Shown: in pieces, positions 10,553-18,889 of the stretch
Position numbering within the stretch: the first letter of the stretch is position 1
How the letters are laid out: the number at the start of each line of letters is the position of its first letter
Assembly: GCF_017873135.1 (NCBI RefSeq)
Contig: NZ_JAGGJV010000001.1
Location: 310,001-374,000, forward strand
Source of the DNA: Rhizobium herbae
GTDB lineage: Bacteria > Pseudomonadota > Alphaproteobacteria > Rhizobiales > Rhizobiaceae
Length of the DNA: 64,000 bases
Direction of reading: 5' to 3'
Position numbers and translations under genes: made by a program
Notes under the pieces: model-generated
What the model saw: the letters and a program-made list of their open reading frames with translations, nothing else
Database searches by the model: none
Told to the model about the DNA's origin: nothing

Positions 10553-11250
10553 TGTGCTGCTTCCGTATCCGGCCCGCCGCCGCCTGATCTGGGCAACAGG
10601 GGCTCGACGATCGCCAGCACCGCCGCGGCAATGTCGCTTGCCGCCGCCGATGCATCGACCACATGGCAGCGCTTGGGATCGGCCGCGGCAATATCGAGAA
10701 ATGCCTCGCGGCGCTTTTCGTGGGTTTCGAGCTCTTCCTTCTCGAACCGGTCGAGTTCGACCTCCTGGCCCGCCGGAGCCTCGGCGGCGCTTGCCCGCCG
10801 CCGGACCCGCTCCAGACCGAGCGAGGCGGGCAGATCGAAGATGATCGTGCAGTCGGGGATGACGCCGTTGACGGCCACCCGCTCCAATGCCTCGATGAAC
10901 GGCAGTTCCAGATTGCCGGTGACGCCCTGGTAGACGCGCGACGAATCCATGAACCGGTCGCAGATGACAACGGCACCTTTGAGGAGAGCCGGCCGGATAA
11001 TCTCCTCGACATGGTCGCTACGCGCCGCGGCAAACAGGATCGCTTCCATGCGCACGCCGAATTCCTGGGCGGCGCCCGAAAGAAGCACATGCCGCACGGC
11101 CTCGGCCCCGGGCGAGCCTCCCGGCTCGCGGGTCGTCAGCACCGTGCGGCCGCGTTCCCGCAAGGCATCGGCAAGCAGGCGGATCTGGGTCGACTTCCCA
11201 GCCCCCTCGCCGCCTTCGAATGTAACAAACAACCCGTTTCCGACCGACAC
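10549..11250 (-). CDS. tmk: Thymidylate kinase
   Basis: It phosphorylates dTMP to dTDP. The P-loop is G-G-E-G-A-G-K-S-T, followed by the DR-Y/F motif [13 protein letters not shown] and an arginine-rich lid. I chose the GTG at 11250, which places GLFVTFEGG at the usual distance from the N-terminus; an ATG at 11280 or GTG at 11286 would add 10-12 residues not typical of the family. No start has a strong ribosome-binding site. It is coupled to holB by a 4-bp overlap. Confidence 0.9.
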   Translation of the reverse strand: MSVGNGLFVTFEGGEGAGKSTQIRLLADALRERGRTVLTTREPGGSPGAEAVRHVLLSGAAQEFGVRMEAILFAAARSDHVEEIIRPALLKGAVVICDRFMDSSRVYQGVTGNLELPFIEALERVAVNGVIPDCTIIFDLPASLGLERVRRRASAAEAPAGQEVELDRFEKEELETHEKRREAFLDIAAADPKRCHVVDASAAASDIAAAVLAIVEPLLPRSGGGGPDTEAAQ

Positions 11251-11419
11251 TCTTGTTTCCCGTATGCCTCTATCGCGCATGATCACCCGTCCGCGATTTG
11301 CGGGAGGTTTTTCATCGTCGCATGCGCAAACCCGATAGCCTTTATGGCCGTCCCGGCGCGCAACATGATGCCTGTTTAACTGATTGTGTTCGGTGGCGAA
11401 ACCGTTGGCGACGGCATTT

Positions 11420-12574
11420 CTAAAGCCAGAAGAACAGCAGTTCCTGCAGCGCGTCAGCCGCCCGGCTTGCCAGCGAGCCCTCTCCGACAGCGGCGGCGGT
11501 TTCGACAGGAACCTCTCGCAGGAGCCGCTCGCCGCTCCAGATCTTCAGCGTACCTGCCTGCGCGCCCGCTTTCACCGGCATCGCCAGGGGCCAGCGATAG
11601 ATCACCTTGGCCGAAAGCCGCTCCGGATTGTTGACGGGCACGAGAACATCGACCGCGTCGTGGGTGACCAGTTGCACATGCGACACCGCTCCGCCATAGA
11701 CGCTCGCTTCGCCGACGGCATCGCCGGCTTCGAACAGCCTTTTCTTTTCAAACGCCGTCATCGACCAGTCGAGTATCTTGCGCGTCTCCTCGATGCGCTC
11801 CTTGTCGCTGGCAAGGCCGCCGAGCGCGAGGAAGACACGCCGCCCATCCTTCTGCATAGTCGCGACCATGGCGTAGCCAAACCCCTCGGCAAATCCGGTC
11901 GCAAACCCGTCGACGCCGATATTGGCTGATATCAGCGGCGTGCGGTTGCGCTGGAGGATCTTGTTCCATTCGAATTCGGCTTGGGAATAGTATCTGAAAA
12001 AGTCCGGATAGCTCGTCTGGATATGCCGCGCGAGCAGCGCCATGTCGCGCATGGTGACGATGTTCTTCGGATCAGGAAGACCGGTCGCATTGTGAAACGT
12101 GGACGCGGAGAGCCCGAGTTCGCGGGCACGCTTCGTCATCCGCTCGGCAAAGGCTTCCTCGCTGCCGGTCATTCCCTCGGCCAGAATGATGCAGGCGTCA
12201 TTGGCGAGCTGGACGGTGACGCCTTGGATGAGATCGCCGACACGCACGCGCGATTTCAAGGCTGCGAACATTGTCGACGTTCCGGATGGCGCCCCGCCGG
12301 TGCGCCACGCATGTTCCGAGACGGCAAATTCGGTGTCGAGCGTCAGCTCGTTCCTGCGGATCGCATCGAAGACGACCTCCATGGTCATCAGCTTGGCAAG
12401 CGATGCCGGCGGCACAGGCGCATTTTCATCCTTGGCGAACAGGACCGTACCGGTTTCGGCATCGATCAGGTAGACCTGCTTCGCCTTGGTTTCGAAGGCC
12501 TGCGCCTGCACTGCCAAAGGCGTGCAGACCAGCAAAACAAGGGCAATGAAAAGCGAGACCAGTCGTATATGCAT
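11420..12574 (-). CDS. D-alanyl-D-alanine carboxypeptidase family (PBP5-like) with altered motifs
   Basis: An exported penicillin-binding-protein-fold serine peptidase of 384 residues. The ATG at 12574 gives a clear signal peptide ending VQAQA. The nucleophile motif S58-L-A-K61 is present. The other two active-site motifs deviate: the S-x-N position reads L123-A-N125 and the K-T-G position reads A225-T-G227. The bases at both places are unambiguous. A C-terminal PBP5-type beta domain and a final hydrophobic/amphipathic helix (ending LLFFWL) are present. The enzyme may have reduced or changed activity, or this may be a rhizobial subfamily trait. Confidence 0.85.
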   Translation of the reverse strand: MHIRLVSLFIALVLLVCTPLAVQAQAFETKAKQVYLIDAETGTVLFAKDENAPVPPASLAKLMTMEVVFDAIRRNELTLDTEFAVSEHAWRTGGAPSGTSTMFAALKSRVRVGDLIQGVTVQLANDACIILAEGMTGSEEAFAERMTKRARELGLSASTFHNATGLPDPKNIVTMRDMALLARHIQTSYPDFFRYYSQAEFEWNKILQRNRTPLISANIGVDGFATGFAEGFGYAMVATMQKDGRRVFLALGGLASDKERIEETRKILDWSMTAFEKKRLFEAGDAVGEASVYGGAVSHVQLVTHDAVDVLVPVNNPERLSAKVIYRWPLAMPVKAGAQAGTLKIWSGERLLREVPVETAAAVGEGSLASRAADALQELLFFWL

Positions 12575-12641
12575 TCCAAACTCCGGCGCCTTCTCCGGCA
12601 ATAGCAGCCGGCCTACCGGGGGGCAATCGCTGAGGCTCGGA

Positions 12642-13676
12642 TTAGCGCACGACACTCTGGCGTTTGGCATATTGGACGATGGAATTGGGCGTCAGCGGGT
12701 TCTGGTCGACGAGAATGGCGTCGAAAGCCGTTTCGCTGTCGCTCACCCGTGCCTCGACGTAGGCGGCCGCATAAGCCATGTTGCCATCGGGCAGCGGAAT
12801 GTATTCCGGCCGCTCCTGCGGGATCGGGCCGATTTCCGGCAGCATGGCGAAGGCATCGAGCGCGGCCGACGAAGCGGACCGAGTCTCTGTTTCGGCAAGG
12901 GCATTGACCGGCACTCCCATATCCATGTTCGATTTGGACGGGATGGTCAGCGTGCCGAGATTGCCCGCCTGCTTGCGCAGCGGTTCGTTCGAAGCGACCA
13001 TCACGCCCGTTGCGATCTGGCCTTCGGGGAATGCGTTCGGGCTGCGATCCCCCTTCTTGACGTAAGAAGCCATCAGGTATGGCATGTCGTTGCCCTCGAG
13101 CGGCGCCTTGCCGATATACTGGACGCGGACCTTGGCGCTGCCCTTGCGTTTCATGTCGAGAAAATCGGCGGTCTTGGAGGAAACGTCGATGATGCGGCCA
13201 TATTCATAAGGGCCGCGATCATTGACACGCACCACCACCGAAGAGCCATTTTCGAGATTGGTGACGCGGGCATAGCTCGGCAGCGGGAATGTCGGATGGG
13301 CGGCGGACAGGTGGTACTTGTCGTAGACCTCGCCGTTTGCCGTCAGGCGGCCGTGGAACGCCGAGCCGTACCAGGAGGACATGCCGGTCTTGTTGTAGCC
13401 GAAATCCTCTTTCGGCTGATACCATTTGCCCTTGACCTGATAGGCCTTGCCGACCTGATAGCGGCCGCCGCCCTTGGGAACGCTCTTGCCCTCGGCCACA
13501 ACACGCGGACTGGCTTTCACGCCATAGATCGACTCGGCGAAATATTCCTTGCTGCGCGGTTTGTCTTTCGTGATGCTTGTCGTCGAGCCACAGGCCGTCA
13601 GCGCGGCGCAGAAGACGGGAACGGCGGCAACACGCAACCCCTTGAAGAGAAAAGCAGCAGTCTGATTGGATGTCAT
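12642..13676 (-). CDS. rlpA: RlpA-like septal ring lytic transglycosylase lipoprotein
   Basis: From the ATG at 13676 the protein has 344 residues. It begins with a lipoprotein signal whose lipobox is L-T-A-C, so it is probably outer-membrane anchored. The double-psi beta-barrel is recognisable by SSWYGSAFHGRLTANGE and V-R-V-N-D-R-G-P. RlpA cleaves denuded glycan strands at division or pole sites. No C-terminal SPOR domain is evident; instead there is a low-complexity tail. It lies upstream of the PBP5-like gene, suggesting joint envelope function. Confidence 0.9.
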   Translation of the reverse strand: MTSNQTAAFLFKGLRVAAVPVFCAALTACGSTTSITKDKPRSKEYFAESIYGVKASPRVVAEGKSVPKGGGRYQVGKAYQVKGKWYQPKEDFGYNKTGMSSWYGSAFHGRLTANGEVYDKYHLSAAHPTFPLPSYARVTNLENGSSVVVRVNDRGPYEYGRIIDVSSKTADFLDMKRKGSAKVRVQYIGKAPLEGNDMPYLMASYVKKGDRSPNAFPEGQIATGVMVASNEPLRKQAGNLGTLTIPSKSNMDMGVPVNALAETETRSASSAALDAFAMLPEIGPIPQERPEYIPLPDGNMAYAAAYVEARVSDSETAFDAILVDQNPLTPNSIVQYAKRQSVVR

Positions 13677-14246
13677 GAGCCCCACATCGCCATTCGTAAA
13701 AGCCGTACTCGGTAATCTCTCGCGCTTGCCCCCCCGCGAAAGAACCGGCGTCACGAAACGTAACAGTCGATTAATCATGACAACAACGTGGCGAAATTGC
13801 GAATGGTTAACCGTGCCGGAACGAAACAATTGGCGTTATGGTTTATGAAGAGTTAACGCTCGCCGGGAAGCCAAATATGGCATGCCGCTCGATTGTAGCC
13901 TTAAAATGCATCGATATTCGTCTCTTGCAAGGATTATCGGGCCGACTGAGTACTGATATTGAGTAATATCGTCGCTGGTGCCGACAATGGTTCCATCGGC
14001 ATGGCGAACAGGGCGGGGATATACTGAGTGCCTTGTTCCGATCCGTCCCAATGCCGGCCTTGCTGCCGGCGGGGAGCCGGTTGCTTCTCATAATCTGCCT
14101 GGGATTGATGGAGCCGCCAAAGGGTCGCAGAACCGGTTGACGTTCCCAATCCGCAGGCTATAAAGCGTGCCGTGACAGGGTTGCCGATGTTCGTGGGGAA
14201 AGACCGCCGCTCGACCGAACCGGTGCCGTTTCAAAGCCCGTCGCAA
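13677..14246. other. Intergenic region between rlpA and tRNA-Ser
   Basis: About 570 bp without a convincing gene. Short frames occur on both strands but none has a ribosome-binding site or recognisable protein. It should contain the leftward rlpA promoter and the rightward tRNA-Ser promoter. A small GC-rich hairpin lies near 14051-14070. Confidence 0.5.
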
Positions 14247-14336
14247 GGAAGAGTGTCCGAGTGGTTTAAGGAACCGGTCTTGAAAACCGGCGTGCGGGAA
14301 ACCGTACCGTGGGTTCGAATCCCACCTCTTCCGCCA
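14247..14336 (+). tRNA. tRNA-Ser(TGA)
   Basis: A 90-nt class II tRNA with encoded CCA. The acceptor stem GGAAGAG pairs with CTCTTCC, the T-arm is GTGGGTTCGAATCCCAC, the anticodon loop CTTGAAA has anticodon TGA, and there is a long variable arm. Its 3' end is the left attachment site of the integrated element and stays intact after integration. Confidence 0.97.
14323..14336 (+). repeat. attL core (direct repeat with 32894-32907)
   Basis: CACCTCTTCCGCCA, the last 14 bases of tRNA-Ser, recurs exactly at 32894-32907. Tyrosine integrases commonly recombine at tRNA 3' ends, and an integrase gene lies next to the far copy. Confidence 0.9.
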
Positions 14337-14390
14337 GATATCTGGCTTATGTTGCTGTTTTTACTTAATATTTTATATGGAGACGATCTC

Positions 14391-14414
14391 CATCCCACTT
14401 TACGTCCCACTTTC
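14391..14414 (+). repeat. Two tandem 12-bp repeats, probable integrase arm sites
   Basis: Units CATCCCACTTTA and CGTCCCACTTTC. The same 12-mer occurs four times in tandem at the right end (32716-32763) in the same orientation. Placement about 55 bp inside the att core fits an arm-type site. Confidence 0.65.
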
Positions 14415-14452
14415 GGCAAGCTGCTGATACGTTAGGATACGATTCGTGGGCG

Positions 14453-14469
14453 CTTGACAGCCTCTGACA
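14453..14469 (+). repeat. CTTGACA-N3-TCTGACA repeat pair
   Basis: Two 7-mers 10 bp apart. The right end carries TCTGACA-N3-TCTGACA (32861-32877) with the same spacing, one helical turn. It may bind an excisionase or integrase. Confidence 0.45.
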
Positions 14470-14667
14470 TCAATCTTACGTATCTGTGAGGCAACCCGAT
14501 CTGGATTGTCGGCGGTTTAGACCGCATGCGGCCCGACCGCAACGCCAATTGTGGCGCTGATAGGAGCAAAGACACCCCCCGTGGCGGAGGGATGGATATG
14601 CTCCGAAGCGTCACCGCCATGGTGCTTCCTTACCGAAGGCAACGAGCCTTCAGAATAGGAAAGCGAA

Positions 14668-15069
14668 ATGGTAGTGAAAAAAGTGGCGGATGATGACGAG
14701 CTTCTGAAGGCTAGCGAAATCTGCGCCTGGAAGAAAATCTCCCAAAACACGTTCTATCGTCAAGTTGCAGCCGGTCTTATACCCCCTGGCGAACGTGTAG
14801 GCCTTCGTGGTGTTCGGTGGCGTCGTTCGTTGATCGATGCTGCATATAATGCGATGACGCACGCACAGAGGCGTGTGCCTATCGGCACTGGCCTGGACCA
14901 TGAGGGGACCGCTTCGGTTGAAGTGGCCGCACGGTGGCTTGCGCTTGAACCGAGCCCTCCCCGACCAGTGGTCCCTGCGCTGAAAGAACGGTTTGGCCTC
15001 ACGGCGCTGCAGGCTTGCGAAGCAACCGCCCTCGCCTTCGATCTTCGTGCCGGCGGAGGCGCTGCATGA
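14668..15069 (+). CDS. AlpA-like small DNA-binding protein
   Basis: A 133-residue protein whose first half looks like an excisionase/AlpA winged-helix: K-A-S-E-I-C, then F-Y-R-Q-V-A-A-G-L-I-P-P-G and W-R-R-S-L-I-D, as in MerR-like factors that recognise DNA with a short HTH. The C-terminal half is unassigned. It is first in a chain of six genes joined by ATGA overlaps, so it may act as the element's activator or excisionase. A weak ribosome-binding site (GGAAAG) precedes the ATG. Confidence 0.65.
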   Translation: MVVKKVADDDELLKASEICAWKKISQNTFYRQVAAGLIPPGERVGLRGVRWRRSLIDAAYNAMTHAQRRVPIGTGLDHEGTASVEVAARWLALEPSPPRPVVPALKERFGLTALQACEATALAFDLRAGGGAA

Positions 15070-15293
15070 GCGACAAAGCAGCTGAGATCGCCAGGTTCAT
15101 TTTGAATGCCCCTCCGAAAGCACGGCATCTCGTATTCGACCTCCTCAAAATTTTTCACGGTGTTCCGGCTGAACAGCTTGAGCGCGGCATCCTGATCGCC
15201 GTTGAACTTGAGGAGGCGGAAATCCTGGCTGCCGCTCAGGCTTGCCGAGCGAGCGACCTCCCGACCTATCTGCGGAAAGACGGTGCGGAATGA
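15066..15293 (+). CDS. Hypothetical small protein
   Basis: Seventy-five residues from the ATG at 15066, which overlaps the previous stop by ATGA. It is rich in Ala, Leu and Glu (M-S-D-K-A-A-E-I-A-R-F at the start) and is probably mostly helical. No family recognised. The coupled position between a DNA-binding gene and a replication-like gene suggests a regulatory or replication role. Confidence 0.6.
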   Translation: MSDKAAEIARFILNAPPKARHLVFDLLKIFHGVPAEQLERGILIAVELEEAEILAAAQACRASDLPTYLRKDGAE

Positions 15294-16039
15294 GCATCGA
15301 CCTAGCACAACATCGTGCGCTTTCGAAAACGCCGTGGCGGTGGCGGAAGGGGCTCCGTCAAGTCGATCTCCCCGCCTCCGCTCTCCGCGTTGGCCTTGCT
15401 CTTACAGATGAATTTCTCAACGCTTCGTCGGGACGATGCTTTCCATCGCTCGAAGCGATCGCCGAGGCGTGCGCGATGCCACTTCGTAGTGCACGCAACG
15501 GCATCGACGCCCTTCGCAAAGCCGGCCTAATTCAAAGCCAGAAGACAAAATTCAACGGGAGCCTGACGTATTTTTTGGCCTTACCGGCTCATTTGCGAAG
15601 TGACCAAAATCAGTCAGTTCGTGAGGATGATGAAGCGACCAAATCTGGTCACACGAAGGGACCGAAATCAGACGCACGAAGTGACCAAAATTGGGCGCAC
15701 GAAGTGACTAATTCTGGCCACCTAACCTCTGAAGATAACCTCTCCATCGAACCTTCGAATATAACCCCTGACGAGCTCGTGCCACTGCAATCGGGCGGAG
15801 GCGCCTTCGGCAGTCCTTCGGACGATTCTCCCGTTGGTCGAATCCCGCCCTTAGTTAGTGCGCCACCGCTGGCACCGGATTTTGTCGGTATAGGGCAAGA
15901 GCCTCCAATCAATGACGAGAAAGCCATGCAAGCGTGGTTGCGAAAGAACTGCGTCGATCGCAGTCAACTTAGCTGGGCACTGGCCCTTCTCGCTCAAGGG
16001 ACGCTCACTGCTGAGAAAGCCAGGAGTCTCGCGGCATGA
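15290..16039 (+). CDS. Winged-helix replication-initiator-like protein
   Basis: A 249-residue protein starting at the ATGA overlap (ATG 15290). Residues about 10-95 look like the helix-turn-helix_36 / phage replisome-organiser type: W-R-W-R-K-G-L-R-Q-V, ALTDEFLNASSGRCFPS, L-E-A-I-A-E-A-C and ALRKAGLI. A low-complexity Ser/Pro/Asn-rich linker follows, then a short C-terminal helical part (A-W-L-R-K-N-C-V-D). The domain order resembles lambda O or DnaD-like loaders. It probably directs element replication; no helicase or primase gene accompanies it. Confidence 0.65.
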   Translation: MSIDLAQHRALSKTPWRWRKGLRQVDLPASALRVGLALTDEFLNASSGRCFPSLEAIAEACAMPLRSARNGIDALRKAGLIQSQKTKFNGSLTYFLALPAHLRSDQNQSVREDDEATKSGHTKGPKSDARSDQNWAHEVTNSGHLTSEDNLSIEPSNITPDELVPLQSGGGAFGSPSDDSPVGRIPPLVSAPPLAPDFVGIGQEPPINDEKAMQAWLRKNCVDRSQLSWALALLAQGTLTAEKARSLAA

Positions 16040-16203
16040 AACAGCTTGATCTCCTCCAATGGGCTGACGAGCGCCCCACTGCGAAAATTCTCAATGCTCT
16101 GCCGGTGATCTTGCTGCGCATCCGAACCGGGCAACTCCGCTACGGAGAAACAAAGACGGACGAAGCACAGGTCATCTCTCTTCCGCAAAAAGGTGCAGCA
16201 TGA
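16036..16203 (+). CDS. Hypothetical 55-residue protein
   Basis: A short open frame joined by ATGA overlaps at both ends (16036-16039 and 16200-16203), which is the main evidence that it is real. It begins MKQLDLLQWADERPTAKI and ends in a short basic-polar tail. No family recognised. Confidence 0.6.
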   Translation: MKQLDLLQWADERPTAKILNALPVILLRIRTGQLRYGETKTDEAQVISLPQKGAA

Positions 16204-16442
16204 GCAGGAACCGAAATCTGTTCGACCTACCACCAGTCTATATTCAGTACGAAGATTGCAACTGGATCGAGGGCGGCAACACCGTTGGCTTCCGTGTCAT
16301 GAAGAACGGGGAGCCGACAACATCCGAGCTTCAGTTTTTCCCAGGCGATGCAAAACAAGTGATCGAATTGCTGGAGGCTGCCGGCGTGCCGACGCGGGAA
16401 CTGGTGCGAGGGGCGCCGGAGAAACCGAGGTTCAAAAGATGA
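16200..16442 (+). CDS. Hypothetical 80-residue protein
   Basis: It starts within ATGA at 16200 and ends in ATGA at 16442. The sequence has alternating beta-like segments (Y-I-Q-Y-E-D-C-N-W, F-R-V-M-K-N-G-E) and a C-terminal helix AKQVIELLEAAGV. No family recognised. Confidence 0.6.
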   Translation: MSRNRNLFDLPPVYIQYEDCNWIEGGNTVGFRVMKNGEPTTSELQFFPGDAKQVIELLEAAGVPTRELVRGAPEKPRFKR

Positions 16443-16666
16443 CAAAATCGATTTCACCGGAGCAACTGGACAGGATGCTGGAAGGTAAGTCTCGGCCATC
16501 CGGATCCCGGATTATTTGGACGTTGCCGGCGATCGGTCAAAGGATCGGCGTTGGTCCAGACTTTATTCGCGATACGCTCGCACGCCAGGAAGGGTCGCCG
16601 ATCAAGGAGATCGGCGGCCGATATTACGCTTTTGAAGATGACCTAATCGCTTTTCTGCGGAAGTAA
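16439..16666 (+). CDS. Small putative DNA-binding protein
   Basis: Seventy-five residues starting at an ATGA overlap. I-G-Q-R-I-G-V-G-P-D-F-I and the ending I-G-G-R-Y-Y-A-F-E-D-D-L-I-A-F-L resemble small excisionase-like winged-helix proteins. It is last in the six-gene chain. A decayed copy of its 3' half lies about 380 bp downstream at 17046-17129. Confidence 0.6.
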   Translation: MTKSISPEQLDRMLEGKSRPSGSRIIWTLPAIGQRIGVGPDFIRDTLARQEGSPIKEIGGRYYAFEDDLIAFLRK

Positions 16667-16668
16667 AT

Positions 16669-16935
16669 TCAGCCGTTAAGAGCTTTCTTATCGACCATCA
16701 CAGACTTGATGCCAGCTGGAGCGCGCTGGACGAGTTTATCCGCAGCCAGAAGGATCGCTTCAAGCAATGCCGCAGGGAGGTCATCGCCCTCCAGCTTGAT
16801 ACCACGGGGATCGCAAAAATCTTCAATTGCTTCCTCAGTGACCTCGACGCGGTAAACTGCGCCGCCGACGTCGTAAACATCGAAGACGATGCCGGCCGAT
16901 GTCTTGAAAGGATTGTTTTTCTTCCTGAGCGTCAT
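16669..16935 (-). CDS. Hypothetical small protein
   Basis: Eighty-eight residues on the opposite strand, ending 2 bp from the convergent regulatory chain. GGAG lies 7 bases before the ATG at 16935. The middle reads like a small beta-rich domain (F-D-V-Y-D-V-G-G-A-V-Y-R-V-E-V) followed by helices. It may resemble DUF1488-type proteins but I am not sure. No function assigned. Confidence 0.6.
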   Translation of the reverse strand: MTLRKKNNPFKTSAGIVFDVYDVGGAVYRVEVTEEAIEDFCDPRGIKLEGDDLPAALLEAILLAADKLVQRAPAGIKSVMVDKKALNG

Positions 16936-17045
16936 ACCTGTCTCCTACTTGTTTTCGTCGAGAGGTCAGCAGCATTGCGTGTCATTTGCAAGGCTCAGAA
17001 GCCAGATAGAAACACGAAATGGCCACTCAAACCGTTATGCGGGTA

Positions 17046-17129
17046 CGGAGACAGCCCGGCACGCCGATCAGCCAGATTGGTGGCAGGTATAGGTATACGA
17101 CGACGTTGTTTGCATTCTTACATTTTAAG
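17046..17129 (+). pseudogene. Remnant of a duplicated small DNA-binding gene
   Basis: Translation of this stretch reads R-R-Q-P-G-T-P-I-S-Q-I-G-G-R-Y and then L-F-A-F-L. It lines up with the C-terminal third of the protein encoded at 16439-16666 (R-Q-E-G-S-P-I-K-E-I-G-G-R-Y, L-I-A-F-L). There is no matching N-terminal half and the 3' end overlaps the leftward gene at 17118-17582, so it looks like a fragment left by duplication or recombination. Confidence 0.4.
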
Positions 17130-17582
17130 GAGCGACACCAAAAGACTAATTACGCTGATACCAATAGCAATCCATGGGATCCAAGGTTTGGAGCGCATTT
17201 CCATTTCTGCGTAAGTTTCACGGCGGAGGAAGGCCTTTCCAACATCGGAGAGATAATAGCTTGCGTGGGGACGATGCCAATCCCAGTATTTGTCATCATA
17301 GACTGGCTCTTCTGAGATCGGGCGAAACGGAATGGGGACACCCCAGGCACTGGCACGGCGAATCTGGTTCGTTGTTTCAAGCTGAGCAATATCAGCGTCG
17401 TACAACTCGCGATAATTGTCGAAATCGGCGTAGGCTCTCTCCCATTCTTCCGAACCGCGTCGCAGTTTTTCGACCTTTACTTTGTTGCGGAATGCAATGT
17501 CGAGGTCCTCTAAATCGAATCTCAACTTGGCCAATCGGTGGCGGTCATCGCGCCACTTCAAGATTGACGATATCGGCCCCAT
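17118..17582 (-). CDS. Hypothetical protein with C-terminal membrane segment
   Basis: A 154-residue protein with a charged, probably coiled N-terminal half (D-L-E-D-L-D-I-A-F-R-N-K-V-K-V-E-K) and one hydrophobic segment at the extreme C-terminus (WIPWIAIGISVISLLVSLL), so it is likely tail-anchored. Its DNA is less GC-rich than the structural genes nearby and it faces the other way, so it may be a cargo gene. A G-rich ribosome-binding stretch precedes the ATG at 17582. No family recognised. Confidence 0.6.
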   Translation of the reverse strand: MGPISSILKWRDDRHRLAKLRFDLEDLDIAFRNKVKVEKLRRGSEEWERAYADFDNYRELYDADIAQLETTNQIRRASAWGVPIPFRPISEEPVYDDKYWDWHRPHASYYLSDVGKAFLRRETYAEMEMRSKPWIPWIAIGISVISLLVSLLKM

Positions 17583-17659
17583 GTATCCCCCCGTGAAACC
17601 CGGAATTCCCAGATCAAACCGTTATCATATTACGCTGCGGATCAGCGATAACCTGATCT

Positions 17660-18889
17660 ATGAAGCTATGGCCGTTCCGCACCGAAAAGAAAGCCCTTAC
17701 AGACGAGCAAATCCTTGAGATGCTCGGCGGCGGCATGCCGACGGCGACCGGCGTTGCAGTATCGGCGGAGTCAGCACTGCGTGTGCCGGCAGTTGCGTCA
17801 GCGGTCCGCACCATCAGCGAAGCCGCAGCCAGCCTCACGATCAAGGTTGTCGAGATCGGCGCCGACGGCCGCGAGACAGAAGTGCCGGGCCATCCGGTCA
17901 CCGAACTCCTGCGCGGCGAATCCAACGATTTCACCAGCGGCTTTGAATTGATCCGCGCGCTGATGGTCGATGCCTTGACGCGCGACCAGGGCGGCCTTGC
18001 TTGGGTCAATTGGAGCCGCACTGAGGCCAAGCCTGTAGAGATCATCAGATATCGCCCCGGGTATATCCAATGCGATTTTCCGGATGACACGTTAGCACCA
18101 GTCTACCGGATCCGCGGCGTTGTCGAGCCTCAGCAGAACGTCATCCACCTCAAGAGCACCTTTGGCAAAGCGCCGCTCTCGTTGTGCCGCGAGGCCGTCG
18201 GCGTTGCGATCGCGATGGAACAGCATGCAGGCCGGTTGTTTGGCAAGTCTGCGCGTCCCGGCGGTGTGATCGAGACCGGCGAGAAGATGACCGAAGAGGC
18301 CGCCAAGCGGATGATCTTGGCTTGGAAGGCCGCGATGGAGGGCTCCGACAATGCCGGGAAAACCGGCATTCTGTTCGGCGGCGCGACGTGGAAGCAAATG
18401 CAGCTTTCATCGGTTGACGCCCAATTCCAGCAGTTGCGCCTATTTCAGCTTCAGGAAATCGCCCGGGCCTTCAACATCCCCGTCACGATGATTGGGGATC
18501 TGTCACGCGGTACATTCATGAACGCTGCGGAAATGCAGCGCCAGTTTCTCCAGCTGTGCCTGGAGCCTTGGCTGCGCGCCCTTGAGTCGGCCTTCCGTCG
18601 TGCGCTTTTCACGAAGGAAGAACGCCCGCGTTTCGCTGTCCGGTTCGAAAGAGACGACTTTTCGAATGTCGATTTGACCGCTCGCGCGACCGCTATTTCC
18701 AGCCTCGTTTCCTCCAGGACAATCAATCCGAACGAAGCCAGATCGTGGCTGGACCTCCCGCCTTATCCGGCAGGATCCGAGTTTGCCAACCCGAATACAG
18801 GCAGCAGCCAGCCCGGCTCGCCGACAGCCACGCCGGCTGAAAAGCTACCTGAACCAAACGCCAAGGATGTCGACGATGGAAATGAGTGA
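17660..18889 (+). CDS. HK97-type phage portal protein
   Basis: The 409-residue portal forms the ring at the capsid vertex through which DNA passes. Hallmarks: V-P-A-V-A-S-A-V-R-T-I-S near residue 40, P-G-Y-I-Q-C-D, F-G-K-A-P-L-S, the E-I-A-R-A-F-N-I-P block and N-P-N-E-A-R. It opens the rightward structural module and is followed by two small genes, the protease and the capsid gene. Confidence 0.93.
   Translation: MKLWPFRTEKKALTDEQILEMLGGGMPTATGVAVSAESALRVPAVASAVRTISEAAASLTIKVVEIGADGRETEVPGHPVTELLRGESNDFTSGFELIRALMVDALTRDQGGLAWVNWSRTEAKPVEIIRYRPGYIQCDFPDDTLAPVYRIRGVVEPQQNVIHLKSTFGKAPLSLCREAVGVAIAMEQHAGRLFGKSARPGGVIETGEKMTEEAAKRMILAWKAAMEGSDNAGKTGILFGGATWKQMQLSSVDAQFQQLRLFQLQEIARAFNIPVTMIGDLSRGTFMNAAEMQRQFLQLCLEPWLRALESAFRRALFTKEERPRFAVRFERDDFSNVDLTARATAISSLVSSRTINPNEARSWLDLPPYPAGSEFANPNTGSSQPGSPTATPAEKLPEPNAKDVDDGNE

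Larger units (their letters stand above)
14337..14667. other. Left-end control region of the element
   Basis: About 330 bp with no convincing gene. It contains two 12-bp integrase-arm-like repeats (14391-14414), a TTGACA/TCTGACA pair (14453-14469) and presumably the promoter for the rightward regulatory chain starting at 14668. Confidence 0.6.

Noticed and set aside
12642-12670. Longer start for the PBP5-like protein overlapping rlpA
   Set aside because: The extra 32 residues precede a clear signal peptide that begins at the ATG at 12574.
13836-14091. Leftward frames between rlpA and tRNA-Ser
   Set aside because: No ribosome-binding site and no protein-like composition or recognisable family.
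14231-14419. Leftward frame over tRNA-Ser and the left repeats
   Set aside because: It overlaps a tRNA gene on the other strand and its K-V-G-R-K-V-G start comes from the 12-bp repeats.
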